Origin: Acidaminococcus fermentans
GTDB lineage: Bacteria; Bacillota; Negativicutes; Acidaminococcales; Acidaminococcaceae
NCBI RefSeq assembly: GCF_009696675.1
Contig: NZ_VULN01000011.1
Coordinates: 25,042 to 89,041 of the forward strand
Reading direction: 5' to 3'
DNA: 64,000 nt
Below, in pieces: positions 20,100 through 27,843 of this stretch. The translations under genes and the position numbers were made by a program. Each line of letters starts with the position of its first letter. The stretch's first letter is position 1. The notes under the pieces were generated by a model. The model made no database searches. It was not told where the DNA came from and worked only from the letters and a program-made list of their open reading frames with translations.

Positions 20100-21485
20100 A
20101 TGGAACAATTCTGCGAAAAGGTTTTCCACCTGAAGGAAAACCACACCACCATGCGGACGGAGATCATTGCCGGGATCACCACCTTCATGACCATGGCCTA
20201 CATCCTGATCGTGAATCCCTCCATCCTGAGCGCCACCGGCATGGACAAAGGGGCCCTGCTGACGGTCACCGCCATTGCCTCCGCCCTGGGCACCTTCTTT
20301 ATGGCGGCCTTCGCCAACTATCCCTTCGCCCTGGGACCCGGCATGGGACTTAACGCCTACTTTGCCTACACCGTTTGCCTCCAGATGGGGAACACCTGGG
20401 AAATGGCCCTGTCCGCCGTACTGGTGGAAGGGATCATCTTTGTGATCCTGTCCCTTACCTCCATCCGGGAAGCCATCTTCAATGCCATCCCCATGACCCT
20501 GAAGCAGGCCATTTCCGTGGGGATCGGCCTGTTCATCGCCTTCATCGGTCTGCTGAATTCCCGGATCATCGTAGCCAACCCGGCCACCAAGGTGTCCCTG
20601 TATTCCTTTACCAAGGCCATGGCCGACGGCACCTTCCACAGTGTGGGGATCACCGTGCTGATCGCCATGGTGGGGATCCTGCTCACTTCTTTCCTGATCA
20701 TCAAGAACGTCCGGGGGAACATCCTGTTCGGCATCCTGGGCACCTGGATTTTGGGGATGATCTGCGAAGCCACCGGGCTCTACGTGCCCAATCCGGAACT
20801 GGGAACCTTCAGCGTATTCCCTGATCTGTCCCGGGGCCTGGCGTCCTTTGCCCCCATCAGCCCCACGCCCCTGTTCCTGCAGCTGGACTTCTCCCATGTG
20901 CTGAGCCTGAACTTCTTCGCCGTCATCTTCGCCTTCCTGTTCGTGGATACTTTTGACACCCTGGGGACCCTGATCGGGGTGGCTGCCAAAAGCGACATGC
21001 TGGACGAAAAGGGTCAGCTGCCCCACATCAAAGGAGCCCTTATGGCTGACGCCTGCGCCACCTGCACCGGGGCGCTCCTGGGCACCAGCACTGTAACCAC
21101 CTTCGTGGAAAGTGCCGCCGGGGTTTCTGAAGGAGGCCGCACCGGACTCACGTCCATTACTGTAGCCATCCTGTTCCTGTTGTCCCTGTTCTTCAGCCCC
21201 TTCTTCATGGCCATCCCCTCCTTCGCCACCGCTCCGGCTCTGGTGATTGTGGGGTTCCTGATGTTCTCTTCCGTGACCAAGATCAACATGACCGATCTGA
21301 CGGAAGCCATCCCCGCCTACATTGCCATCATCGCCATGCCCTTCGCCTACAGCATTTCCGAAGGGATCTCCTTCGGGGTCATCACCTACGTGATCCTGAA
21401 CCTGTTCGCAGGACACAAGGACAAGATCAGCGGCTTGATGTACGTGCTGGCAGTGCTGTTTGTCTTGAAGTATGTGTTGTTGTAA
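20100..21485 (+). CDS. NCS2 purine permease (adenine/guanine/hypoxanthine type)
   Basis: A 461-residue AzgA/PbuG-type nucleobase:proton symporter. Typical start with EKVFHLKENHTTMRTEIIAG, then TTFMTMAYILIVNPSIL near 30 and the paired half-helix segments ANYPFALGPGMGLNAYFAY near 78 and DTFDTLGTLIGVA near 282, followed by GTSTVTTFVESAAGVSEGGRTGL near 330. About fourteen membrane spans. Guanine/hypoxanthine and adenine branches cannot be separated by eye. The upstream gap has no purine riboswitch features. Confidence 0.9.
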   Translation: MEQFCEKVFHLKENHTTMRTEIIAGITTFMTMAYILIVNPSILSATGMDKGALLTVTAIASALGTFFMAAFANYPFALGPGMGLNAYFAYTVCLQMGNTWEMALSAVLVEGIIFVILSLTSIREAIFNAIPMTLKQAISVGIGLFIAFIGLLNSRIIVANPATKVSLYSFTKAMADGTFHSVGITVLIAMVGILLTSFLIIKNVRGNILFGILGTWILGMICEATGLYVPNPELGTFSVFPDLSRGLASFAPISPTPLFLQLDFSHVLSLNFFAVIFAFLFVDTFDTLGTLIGVAAKSDMLDEKGQLPHIKGALMADACATCTGALLGTSTVTTFVESAAGVSEGGRTGLTSITVAILFLLSLFFSPFFMAIPSFATAPALVIVGFLMFSSVTKINMTDLTEAIPAYIAIIAMPFAYSISEGISFGVITYVILNLFAGHKDKISGLMYVLAVLFVLKYVLL

Positions 21486-21490
21486 GGATT

Positions 21491-21520
21491 AAAAAAAGAC
21501 CGCTTCGGCGGTCTTTTTTT
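21491..21520 (+). terminator. Terminator of the purine permease gene
   Basis: GACCGC-TTCG-GCGGTC flanked by seven A and seven T. Confidence 0.9.
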
Positions 21521-21732
21521 GTCAGCGGTCAACGGCCGAAGGATGCCAGATGCCCACGCATCTGCCTTTGAACGTGAAACCCGGCGGGTTCCCTCCTGCC
21601 GCTAGAGACTAGTGACCAGTGACTGTCAGCTCATGACCATCTGCCCCCGGCAGATGGTCTCCTTTTGCGTGAGACAGAAAAGCGGCCCTGCCCCTTTTCA
21701 CCCCCGCCCCCTTACACCCTGTGATGCAACTT
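21521..21732. repeat. Intergenic repeat words and second CCATCTGCC hairpin
   Basis: No gene. GTCAGCGGTCAACGG at 21521-21535, a small hairpin AGATGC/GCATCT near 21550, GACTAGTGACC AGTGACTG at 21607-21626, and the hairpin CCATCTGCC/GGCAGATGG at 21637-21657 followed by TCTCC as at 6740. The last 60 bases are C rich without visible structure. Confidence 0.55.
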
Positions 21733-23049
21733 TTACTCTTTCTCCTCCGGCTGGGGAGCCAGCATGATCTTGATGATCTCCTTATCGGTTTCCCGCATGC
21801 CTTCCCGGCCCAGCTGGCTTACGTTGCGGATGGTAGCTTCCACGCCGTTGTTCACGATGCCGTCCCCGCTCTTGAACTCGTTGCCGCTCTTGTACATGGA
21901 ATAGCCCAGGAGCCCGGCTTCCACGCTGGACGCGATCTTGGCGGCGCAGGAAGCCTTGGCCCCGTCGCAGATGATCCCGGACACGATGGCCAGGGAGTTC
22001 ACCAGGGTATGGGAAATGGCTTCGTACCCTTCTCCGTGGAGATAGGCGATGCCGCAGCCGGCGGCGCACCCGGCGCTGACAGCCCCGCAGTAGGCGGACA
22101 GCCGGCCGATGCCGGTCTTTTCATGGATGGCGATCAGGTTGGACAGTACCAGGGCCCGGTACAGTTTTTCCTTGGAAACATTCAGTTCCTTGGCATATTC
22201 GATTACGGGCACGGATACGGTGATTCCCTGGTTGCCGCTGCCGGAATTGATCACAACCGGCAGTTCACAGCCGTTCATCCGTGCATCGGACCCGGCAGCC
22301 GCCTTGGCCACTGCCCGGTTCTTGATGTCGCTGCCATAGGTCTTCAGCAGCACGGAACCGATGTTGGCCCCGTAGTTCCCCAGCAGTCCTTCTTCAGAAA
22401 TGGCGGTGTTGCACTGGATCTGGGGATCCAGCATGGGCTTCACGTCTTCGAGGTCACAGGTATTGGCGAAATCCATGATGTCTTTGATGTTCAGCAGGTT
22501 CTTGTCCGCCAGGCCCACTTCCCTGGTTTCGTCCTGGCAGCCGGCGCCTCCGTCCTTTTTGGCTTCGTACAGGGTCTTTTCATCCTTCTGGATCAGGACG
22601 ATGTTGGTGTGGTACTGGGCGATCCGCACCAGGGAAGAATGGTCTCCCTTATGGAGTTTGACAATGATGTCGAAGATCAGGCCATTGTCCACCGCATCCA
22701 CTTGGATGGCCACGTTCTTCAGGAAGTCCTTCATTTCTTTCTTCTGTTCCGGAGTCACTTCCGCAATGACTTCCAGCTGCTTTTCAGCTTTGCCGCCCAC
22801 GATCCCGGCGGCGGCTGCTGCCTGGATGCCTTTCAGTCCGTCAGTGTTGGGCACCACCACGCTCTTTACGTTCTTGATGATGTTGCCGCTGACGCCGATT
22901 TCCACCTTGTCCGGCATTTCACCCAGGATTTCCCGGGCTTTGGCCGCCGCATAGGCGATGGCGATGGGTTCAGTACAGCCCATGGCCGGCACCAGTTCTT
23001 CCTTCAAAATCTGTACATAGGTCTGATATCTGTTATCCATCTTTTCCAT
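21733..23049 (-). CDS. cyuA: L-cysteine desulfidase family protein
   Basis: A 438-residue protein of the UPF0597/CyuA family, iron-sulfur enzymes that split L-cysteine to pyruvate, ammonia and sulfide in anaerobes (the paralogous serine dehydratase alpha fold is related). Seen: AMGCTEPIAIAYAAA at about residues 22-36 with the conserved Cys, GLLGNYGANIG near 226, INSGSGNQGITVSVPVIEYA near 270, and the cysteine-rich AYCGAVSAGCAAGCG near 323 plus SGIICDGAKASCAAKI near 365, which supply likely cluster ligands. GGGGAG precedes ATG 23049. It is the last gene of a unit with a GNAT protein and a broken paralogue of itself. Confidence 0.85.
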   Translation of the reverse strand: MEKMDNRYQTYVQILKEELVPAMGCTEPIAIAYAAAKAREILGEMPDKVEIGVSGNIIKNVKSVVVPNTDGLKGIQAAAAAGIVGGKAEKQLEVIAEVTPEQKKEMKDFLKNVAIQVDAVDNGLIFDIIVKLHKGDHSSLVRIAQYHTNIVLIQKDEKTLYEAKKDGGAGCQDETREVGLADKNLLNIKDIMDFANTCDLEDVKPMLDPQIQCNTAISEEGLLGNYGANIGSVLLKTYGSDIKNRAVAKAAAGSDARMNGCELPVVINSGSGNQGITVSVPVIEYAKELNVSKEKLYRALVLSNLIAIHEKTGIGRLSAYCGAVSAGCAAGCGIAYLHGEGYEAISHTLVNSLAIVSGIICDGAKASCAAKIASSVEAGLLGYSMYKSGNEFKSGDGIVNNGVEATIRNVSQLGREGMRETDKEIIKIMLAPQPEEKE

Positions 23050-23061
23050 GTTAGTCTCCCC

Positions 23062-23556
23062 TTATTTCTTCCGATTGAAAGTCAGCCGCATCTGGTGCCA
23101 CACCACATCTCCGTGGGTGGAATCAGAAATTCCTTCATCCACAAAACCGAATTTGGCATAATAGTAGACCAACCGTTCCTTGCAGGTGAGTACCACTCCC
23201 TGCCGGCCCTCCGCCTGGGCCGCATCGATGAATTTTTCCAGCACCTTTCCGGCCAGGCCCTGTTTCCGGCGGTGGGGATCCGTGTCTACTCCGAAAATCA
23301 TCTGCCAGGCCCCGTCTTCCTGGTGCATATCCGCTTTTTCATACATTTCGTCGGTGAGATCCGGGTGATCCGTCACCAGTCCATTCACAAAGGAAACCAG
23401 CTGATCCCCGTCCCACAGAAGGAAAAAGTGATTGGGATAGGCCTTCACCCGGTCCGCGATGGATTTCCGGGTAGCCGCTTCTGCCTGAGGGAAGCAGGCA
23501 GCTTCCAGGCTGGCGATGGCGTCCACATCCTGGGGTTTTGCACAGCGAATTTCCAT
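23062..23556 (-). CDS. GNAT family N-acetyltransferase
   Basis: A 164-residue GNAT protein. Motif A with the acetyl-CoA loop reads VDTDPHRRKQGLAGKVLEKF (near residues 95-115), followed by LTCKERLVYYYAKFGFVDEG, the usual motif B. ATG 23556 is used because GGAGGA precedes it and the next gene's stop is 1 bp away; an 18-codon longer frame is possible. It lies between two cyuA-like genes, so a small amine or thiol-related substrate is conceivable, but nothing fixes it. Confidence 0.8.
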   Translation of the reverse strand: MEIRCAKPQDVDAIASLEAACFPQAEAATRKSIADRVKAYPNHFFLLWDGDQLVSFVNGLVTDHPDLTDEMYEKADMHQEDGAWQMIFGVDTDPHRRKQGLAGKVLEKFIDAAQAEGRQGVVLTCKERLVYYYAKFGFVDEGISDSTHGDVVWHQMRLTFNRKK

Positions 23557-23557
23557 A

Positions 23558-24533
23558 TCAGTCTTCCTCCTTTTTCCCGCTTTTGTTTTTGTCCTGAAGA
23601 ATGTCCACAATGGTCTTTTCCGTTCCCGTCATGCCGGGGGAAGCGATCCGTCCCATGTTCTTCATGGTTTCTTCGGGAGTGGCCCCGTTGATTCCGTGAG
23701 CATCGAAGATATAGGCATCATCCATGGCCAGAGTTGCCGAAGCGAAGGCCATTTCCACTGCCGTCATGCCTTTCATGACGCAGCCCTGGTTGCCTCCGTC
23801 GCAGATCATGCCGGTAATGGAACTGGCCATGTTATTGAGGGCTCTTGTCATGGCCTCTGTATCCCCGCCCTTCAGGAACACCAGGGCGCAGGCGGCACCG
23901 GACATGGTGGCCACAATAAGAGCAATGGGGAAATCCATCCCCAGCTTCCCGGATAAAGACAATCTCTTCCAGAGGCACGGTCCGGGCGTAGTCCGCCAGC
24001 TGGGCCAGGGTGTACCGGTGGATTACCGGCACCTGTTCTTCTCCTTCAGCTTCCGTGATTCCGGCGGTTTTGTCCAGCACCGTCCGGCCGTCTTCCGTTA
24101 CCTTCACTATGTTGGTGTGGGCGTCCCGGATCAGGCAGGAGGCACTGTGGCTCCCGGCAGCCACCCGGGCTTCGATGGAGATCCGGCTGGTGATTTCGCT
24201 CATATGGATGGCGATCTTCCCTGCCTTTACCATGGCTTCCGCTGCCTTCACATCTTCATCCGTGATCCCGTCCAGGCACAAAAGCCCTTTGTCCGGGTCT
24301 GCCGCCAGGGCTCCCAGGGCCGCCGCATAGGTGTTCCCCACATGGCTGGTGCCGGGGATGCCGCAGGTAAAGGCGTTTTTATAGATGCCGCTGTTCAGGA
24401 ACAGCTCCACCTTCTCCGGTTTTTCCGGCAGATGGCGGCAGGCGGTGGAAACCGCCAGGGCAATGGCTCCAGGTTACGTCACCCCCAGGGCCGGTTTCAT
24501 ATCCTCACGGATCAGTTGGGTCAAAGCATGCAT
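23558..24533 (-). pseudogene. Broken second cyuA-like gene
   Basis: A UPF0597/CyuA paralogue that cannot make a full protein. From ATG 24533 (AAGGAGA upstream) it reads MHALTQLIREDMKPALGVT, then TAA at 24476-24474 stands where relatives have the Glu of T-E-P; the frame resumes at once with PGAIALAV. It continues to PLEEIVFIREAG near 23935, then shifts frame and jumps to LGMDFPIALIVATMSG, skipping about 130 residues that hold the GSGNQG region. The C-terminal part (SSITGMICDGGNQGCVMKG) is intact. One nonsense codon, one internal deletion and one frameshift are therefore visible. The stop lies 1 bp from the GNAT start. Confidence 0.85.
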
Positions 24534-24629
24534 GGTTGTGATCTCCTTCGTTTTATTGGTAAGGAACCGCCCAAAAGGCGGGTCCTCTCCTTAGGCCGCT
24601 GTCAGTTGGCAGCTGACCGTTGACAGTCT

Positions 24630-24881
24630 TTATTTCAGTACTTCCTTCAGATCCAGGGTCTTGCTGCCGTCTGCTTTTACGAAGCAGGGGATCCCCAAAC
24701 GTTCGGTGCTCCGGATTTCAGCGTACAGCGGATCGCTGTCCCGGAGGGCCAGGTACTGTTTCAGGTCAGCATGGCTGGCCAGGATATCCACAAAGTCGAT
24801 TTCCGCGCCGGCAGCGGCCAGCTGGTTCAGGGCATAGAGGGTGTCGGGGCAGCAGTGGCTGCCGATTACTTTGATCTGCAT
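24630..24881 (-). CDS. Glutaredoxin-like small protein
   Basis: An 83-residue thioredoxin-fold protein. The redox site reads SHCCPDT (Cys10-Cys11 near the end of the first strand), there is a cis-Pro segment GIPCFV near 64-69, and the end KTLDLKEVLK resembles glutaredoxins. It is similar to short glutaredoxin-related proteins of Firmicutes. AAGGAGAG precedes the ATG, and a minus-strand TGGTATAAT (24928-24920) lies upstream. It is followed by the broken cyuA-like gene after 96 bp that contain a GC hairpin (near 24568) and an imperfect CTGTCA/TGACAG repeat. Confidence 0.75.
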   Translation of the reverse strand: MQIKVIGSHCCPDTLYALNQLAAAGAEIDFVDILASHADLKQYLALRDSDPLYAEIRSTERLGIPCFVKADGSKTLDLKEVLK

Positions 24882-24919
24882 AAGTCATCTCTCCTTATGT
24901 TGTACACTGTTTCACAGGT

Positions 24920-24925
24920 ATTATA
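24920..24925 (-). promoter_or_regulatory. -10 element of the glutaredoxin-like gene
   Basis: TATAAT on the minus strand with an upstream TGG (extended -10); no good -35. It overlaps the region just outside the symporter stump. Confidence 0.45.
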
Positions 24926-24932
24926 CCAGATT

Positions 24933-25151
24933 TTATTTGTTCCCGCAGTCGCATCCACCGATCTGGGCGGCAATAGCTGCTTTTTCCGGATCGGTCTTCC
25001 GGTCGGTTTTTTTGTCCATCCATCCCTTGCCTTCCACCATCCGGCTGATCATCATGGAAGCCACGGTATCCCCGGAAGAGTTCAGGCAGGTGGCCATGGG
25101 GTCAACCAGGTAACCGATGGTCACGATGATGGGGAATGCTTCCTGGGGAAG
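24933..25151 (-). pseudogene. C-terminal stump of a cation:dicarboxylate/amino acid symporter
   Basis: About 70 codons matching only the end of a DAACS-type sodium symporter: LPQEAFPIIVTIGYLVDPMA, then TCLNSSGDTVASMMISRMVEG (the last membrane motif with Asn and Asp) and a Lys/Asp-rich tail ending in GGCDCGNK. No start codon with a ribosome binding site exists, and upstream of about 25151 the reading frame loses similarity at the point where the plus-strand fragment begins. It is a remnant left by a deletion. Confidence 0.7.
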
Positions 25152-25507
25152 CCAATTTCGACATCCGGATGTACATGGACATCCTGGACGAGGAGAACAT
25201 CCAGATCTGCCAGCACACCTACACTGGCCGGATCACCCATTACGGAGCCCTGACCAATATGGTGTTCCAGAACTACAATGTGCGGCTGGAGCAGTACATG
25301 ATCTCCGTCCCCTCCCCCTACATCGACGGGGAACAGAAATGGGCCCTGGCCTTCGGCATTTCCTCCCATCCCCTGATGCCCACCTCCGCCAAGCTGCTCC
25401 TGAGCAAAAAAAGGCTGGAAAAAACGAAGGAGCTGGCCCAGAAACTGACCATCTCCAAAGAGGATATCCGATTGTTGAAGCTGTATAATTTGTTTGTGGT
25501 GCTGTAA
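25136..25507 (+). pseudogene. 5'-truncated gene fragment of unknown family
   Basis: An open frame of 123 codons without a ribosome binding site, starting inside the symporter stump on the other strand. The text after about 25150 (ANFDIRMYMDILDEENIQI, then SVPSPYIDGEQKWALAFGI and LLLSKKRLEKTKELAQKL) looks like a real protein end, with a terminator right after the stop. I could not name the family; the end has some flavour of a LysR effector domain but this is weak. It is best read as the 3' remainder of a gene that was once divergent from the symporter. Confidence 0.55.
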
Positions 25508-25510
25508 TGA

Positions 25511-25542
25511 AAAAGGCCGCCGGATTTTCCGGCGGCCCTTTT
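25511..25542 (+). terminator. Terminator after the truncated fragment
   Basis: GGCCGCCGG and CCGGCGGCC around a short loop, followed by four T. It is followed by CAGCTGACCGTTGACAG words. Confidence 0.8.
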
Positions 25543-25560
25543 GTCAGCTGACCGTTGACA

Positions 25561-25584
25561 GGGCTGTTGCGCAGGCAACAGCCC
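25561..25584. terminator. CTGTTGC-type hairpin at the end of phnE
   Basis: GGGCTGTTGC-GCAG-GCAACAGCCC, 5 bp beyond the phnE stop codon. Member of the repeated hairpin family; no long T run on the minus strand. Confidence 0.55.
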
Positions 25585-25588
25585 CGTT

Positions 25589-27094
25589 TCATCTCCTCCC
25601 CCTCTCGCTCCCCCATTCCACCGCCAGCACCAGGACAGCCAGGCCCCATAAAAAGGCTCCGGCTTCCTGCCATTTGTACTGCTGGAGGGCCAGGATGAGA
25701 GGAGTGCCTATGCCTCCGGCGCCTACCAGGCCCAGGATGGAAGCTTCCCGGAGATTCACATCCAGCCGGTAGAGCAGAGCCGTGGCTGTACTTTTTTTCA
25801 GCTGGGGCAGGATGGTCCACCGAAAGGCGGCGGCCCACCCGGTACCCATGGCCCGGCAGGCGTCAAAGGGCTGTCTGTCCCCGCTGTCCAGCCCGATCTG
25901 GAACCGTTTGGCCAGGAGACCGATGCTGCACACCCACAGGGTCAGGGTACCGGCAAAGGGGCCGGGCCCGGTAACCCGGAGCCACATGAGCCCATAGACG
26001 AAAACCGGTACCGTCCGGATGCCCAGGAGCACCAATCGGGGCAACAGAGCCCCTTGCACCGGCAGGAACCGGAAACTGGAGAAAAAGGCCAGGAAACCGG
26101 CGGCCATGCCTCCCCCCAGGGTTCCCAGGAAGGCCATGGCAAACGTCTCGCCCAACAACCAGGGGACCCCATCTTTTTCCAGGGAAAACAGTAGGGACGG
26201 GTCCGGTGCCAAAAGTCCCCGGATCATGGCCCGGGCTGCTCCCAGGCCTCCCCTGCCTGCCGGTTCCAGAGTTCCCAGGGATCCCAGGAAAAGCACTATT
26301 CCCAGTACCACCATCCCCTTTTTCATCCAGGATTGGAGCCGCCACTGGCCGTTCAGCACCTTCCCCAGGGCTTCGCTGAGACTTTCTGAAGCCAGCACAG
26401 CGCCGTAAAGCAGTACCAGGATGGACCCTACCCGGCTGTAGGCCCGCCAGGCCAGCTGCTGGTTCATCAGCAGCCCGATGCCCCCGGCTCCCACATATCC
26501 CAGGATGGCCGCCTGGCGCACATTGGCTTCCCACAGATACAGGGCATTGTTCAGATACCCGGGGAGCAGCCGGGGCAGAATGGCCCGGCAGAAGGCCTTT
26601 CCCCGGCCGCAGCCGGATGCTTCCAGGGCCCGGGCGGTTTTCCAGTCCAGATTCTCCATATCTTCATACCCCAGCCGGGTCATTACCCCGAAGGTACTGA
26701 AGGTGAGAGCCAAGGTACCGGCCAGAGTCCCCAGCCCCACCAAGAAGGTGCACAGAAGAGCCAGGATCAAGGCCGGCACCGTCCGCAGCAGCTGGATAAA
26801 GCAAAGGAAGGACACCCGGATCCAGGGATGGGGATCGGTCCGCCGGCTGCCCAGGACGGCTCCCAGAAGGCCCAGCAGACTGCCCAGGAAGGAGCCCGCC
26901 AGAGACATGCGCACGGTGCCAAGAAGAGGGCCTGCCGCTTCCTGGAAAAATCCCTTATCCGGGGGCACCATGGCCCGGGCGATGTCAAAGAACCGGCTGC
27001 CCCGCTCTTCCAGCAGTTCCAGGTCGAAACCTGTCTCGGCCAGGGAGACGGCCGTCATCCCCAGCACCAGGATCCAGACCGTTCTTTTTTTCAT
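25589..27094 (-). CDS. phnE: Fused double PhnE-type ABC permease
   Basis: A 501-residue permease made of two PhnE-like halves in one chain. Each half has about six membrane helices and its own cytoplasmic coupling signature: ANVRQAAILGYVGAGGIG at residues 190-207 and VNLREASILGLVGAGGIG at 446-463. Single PhnE proteins have around 260-280 residues, so this is an in-frame tandem fusion giving the full channel. It overlaps phnC by 4 bp. With PhnC and PhnD it would import a phosphonate, phosphite or a similar oxyanion or phosphorylated compound; no phosphonate catabolic genes are in the window. Confidence 0.88.
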   Translation of the reverse strand: MKKRTVWILVLGMTAVSLAETGFDLELLEERGSRFFDIARAMVPPDKGFFQEAAGPLLGTVRMSLAGSFLGSLLGLLGAVLGSRRTDPHPWIRVSFLCFIQLLRTVPALILALLCTFLVGLGTLAGTLALTFSTFGVMTRLGYEDMENLDWKTARALEASGCGRGKAFCRAILPRLLPGYLNNALYLWEANVRQAAILGYVGAGGIGLLMNQQLAWRAYSRVGSILVLLYGAVLASESLSEALGKVLNGQWRLQSWMKKGMVVLGIVLFLGSLGTLEPAGRGGLGAARAMIRGLLAPDPSLLFSLEKDGVPWLLGETFAMAFLGTLGGGMAAGFLAFFSSFRFLPVQGALLPRLVLLGIRTVPVFVYGLMWLRVTGPGPFAGTLTLWVCSIGLLAKRFQIGLDSGDRQPFDACRAMGTGWAAAFRWTILPQLKKSTATALLYRLDVNLREASILGLVGAGGIGTPLILALQQYKWQEAGAFLWGLAVLVLAVEWGSERGRR

Positions 27095-27843
27095 GACTCC
27101 CTCCTGTACAGCTGCCTGAGTCTGTCTTCCGTCCAGGCCTCCGGCGGCCCCTGGAACAAGATCCGTCCCTGACGGAGCCCCATCACCTGTTGGGAGAAAG
27201 CCATGGCCTGTTCCACATTGTGGCTGTTCATGACCACCGTAAGCCCCCGGATCTCCTGGAGCTTCCGGAGAAGTTCCAGAATGGCCTGGCCCGTTCCCGG
27301 GTCCAGGGACGCCACCGGTTCATCCGCCAGGATCACCGAGGCTTCCTGGACCAGAGTCCGGGCAATGGCCACCCGCTGTTTCTGACCCCCGCTGAGACTT
27401 CCGGCCAAGGTATCCTCCCTGTCTCCCAGTCCCACCATTTCCAAGGCTTGCCGGGCTTTGGACACTTCCTCTTCCGGGAACTTCCCCCACAGGGCACGCC
27501 ACAGGCTGATCCGTCCCAGAGCCCCGCAGAGCACATTTTCCAGACAGGTGCTTTCTTCCACCAGACAGAAATCCTGGAAGATCATCCCCACCTGCTGCTG
27601 GACCTGCCGGCGGTGCTTCCCTTTCAGCGTATCGAACCGTCTGCCTTCTACCCACACTTCTCCGGACAGGGGCCGGACCATGCCGTTGAACAGTCGGAGC
27701 AGGGTGGTCTTCCCGGCGCCACTGGGGCCGATCAGAGATACAAAAGAACCCCGGGGCACGGAAAGGGACACCCCCTGAAGAATGGGATGCCCCTTTTCAT
27801 AGGCCTGGATAATATTTTTCAGTTCCAGTGCGGTCGGGTTCAT
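27091..27843 (-). CDS. phnC: PhnC-type ABC transporter ATP-binding protein
   Basis: A 250-residue ABC ATPase. Walker A GPSGAGKTT near residues 39-47, Q-loop IFQDF near 88, signature LSGGQKQRVAIARTL near 148-162, Walker B VILADEPVASLD near 168 and the switch His in NSHNVEQA near 205. The closest type is PhnC of phosphonate uptake. It overlaps phnD and phnE by 4 bp on each side, showing a tight operon. Confidence 0.9.
   Translation of the reverse strand: MNPTALELKNIIQAYEKGHPILQGVSLSVPRGSFVSLIGPSGAGKTTLLRLFNGMVRPLSGEVWVEGRRFDTLKGKHRRQVQQQVGMIFQDFCLVEESTCLENVLCGALGRISLWRALWGKFPEEEVSKARQALEMVGLGDREDTLAGSLSGGQKQRVAIARTLVQEASVILADEPVASLDPGTGQAILELLRKLQEIRGLTVVMNSHNVEQAMAFSQQVMGLRQGRILFQGPPEAWTEDRLRQLYRRES

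Noticed and set aside
25117..25488. A second plus-strand frame overlapping the truncated fragment
   Set aside because: Its text is Pro/Arg/Gly/His-rich shadow of the frame 25136-25507, which has better amino acid character and the terminator.
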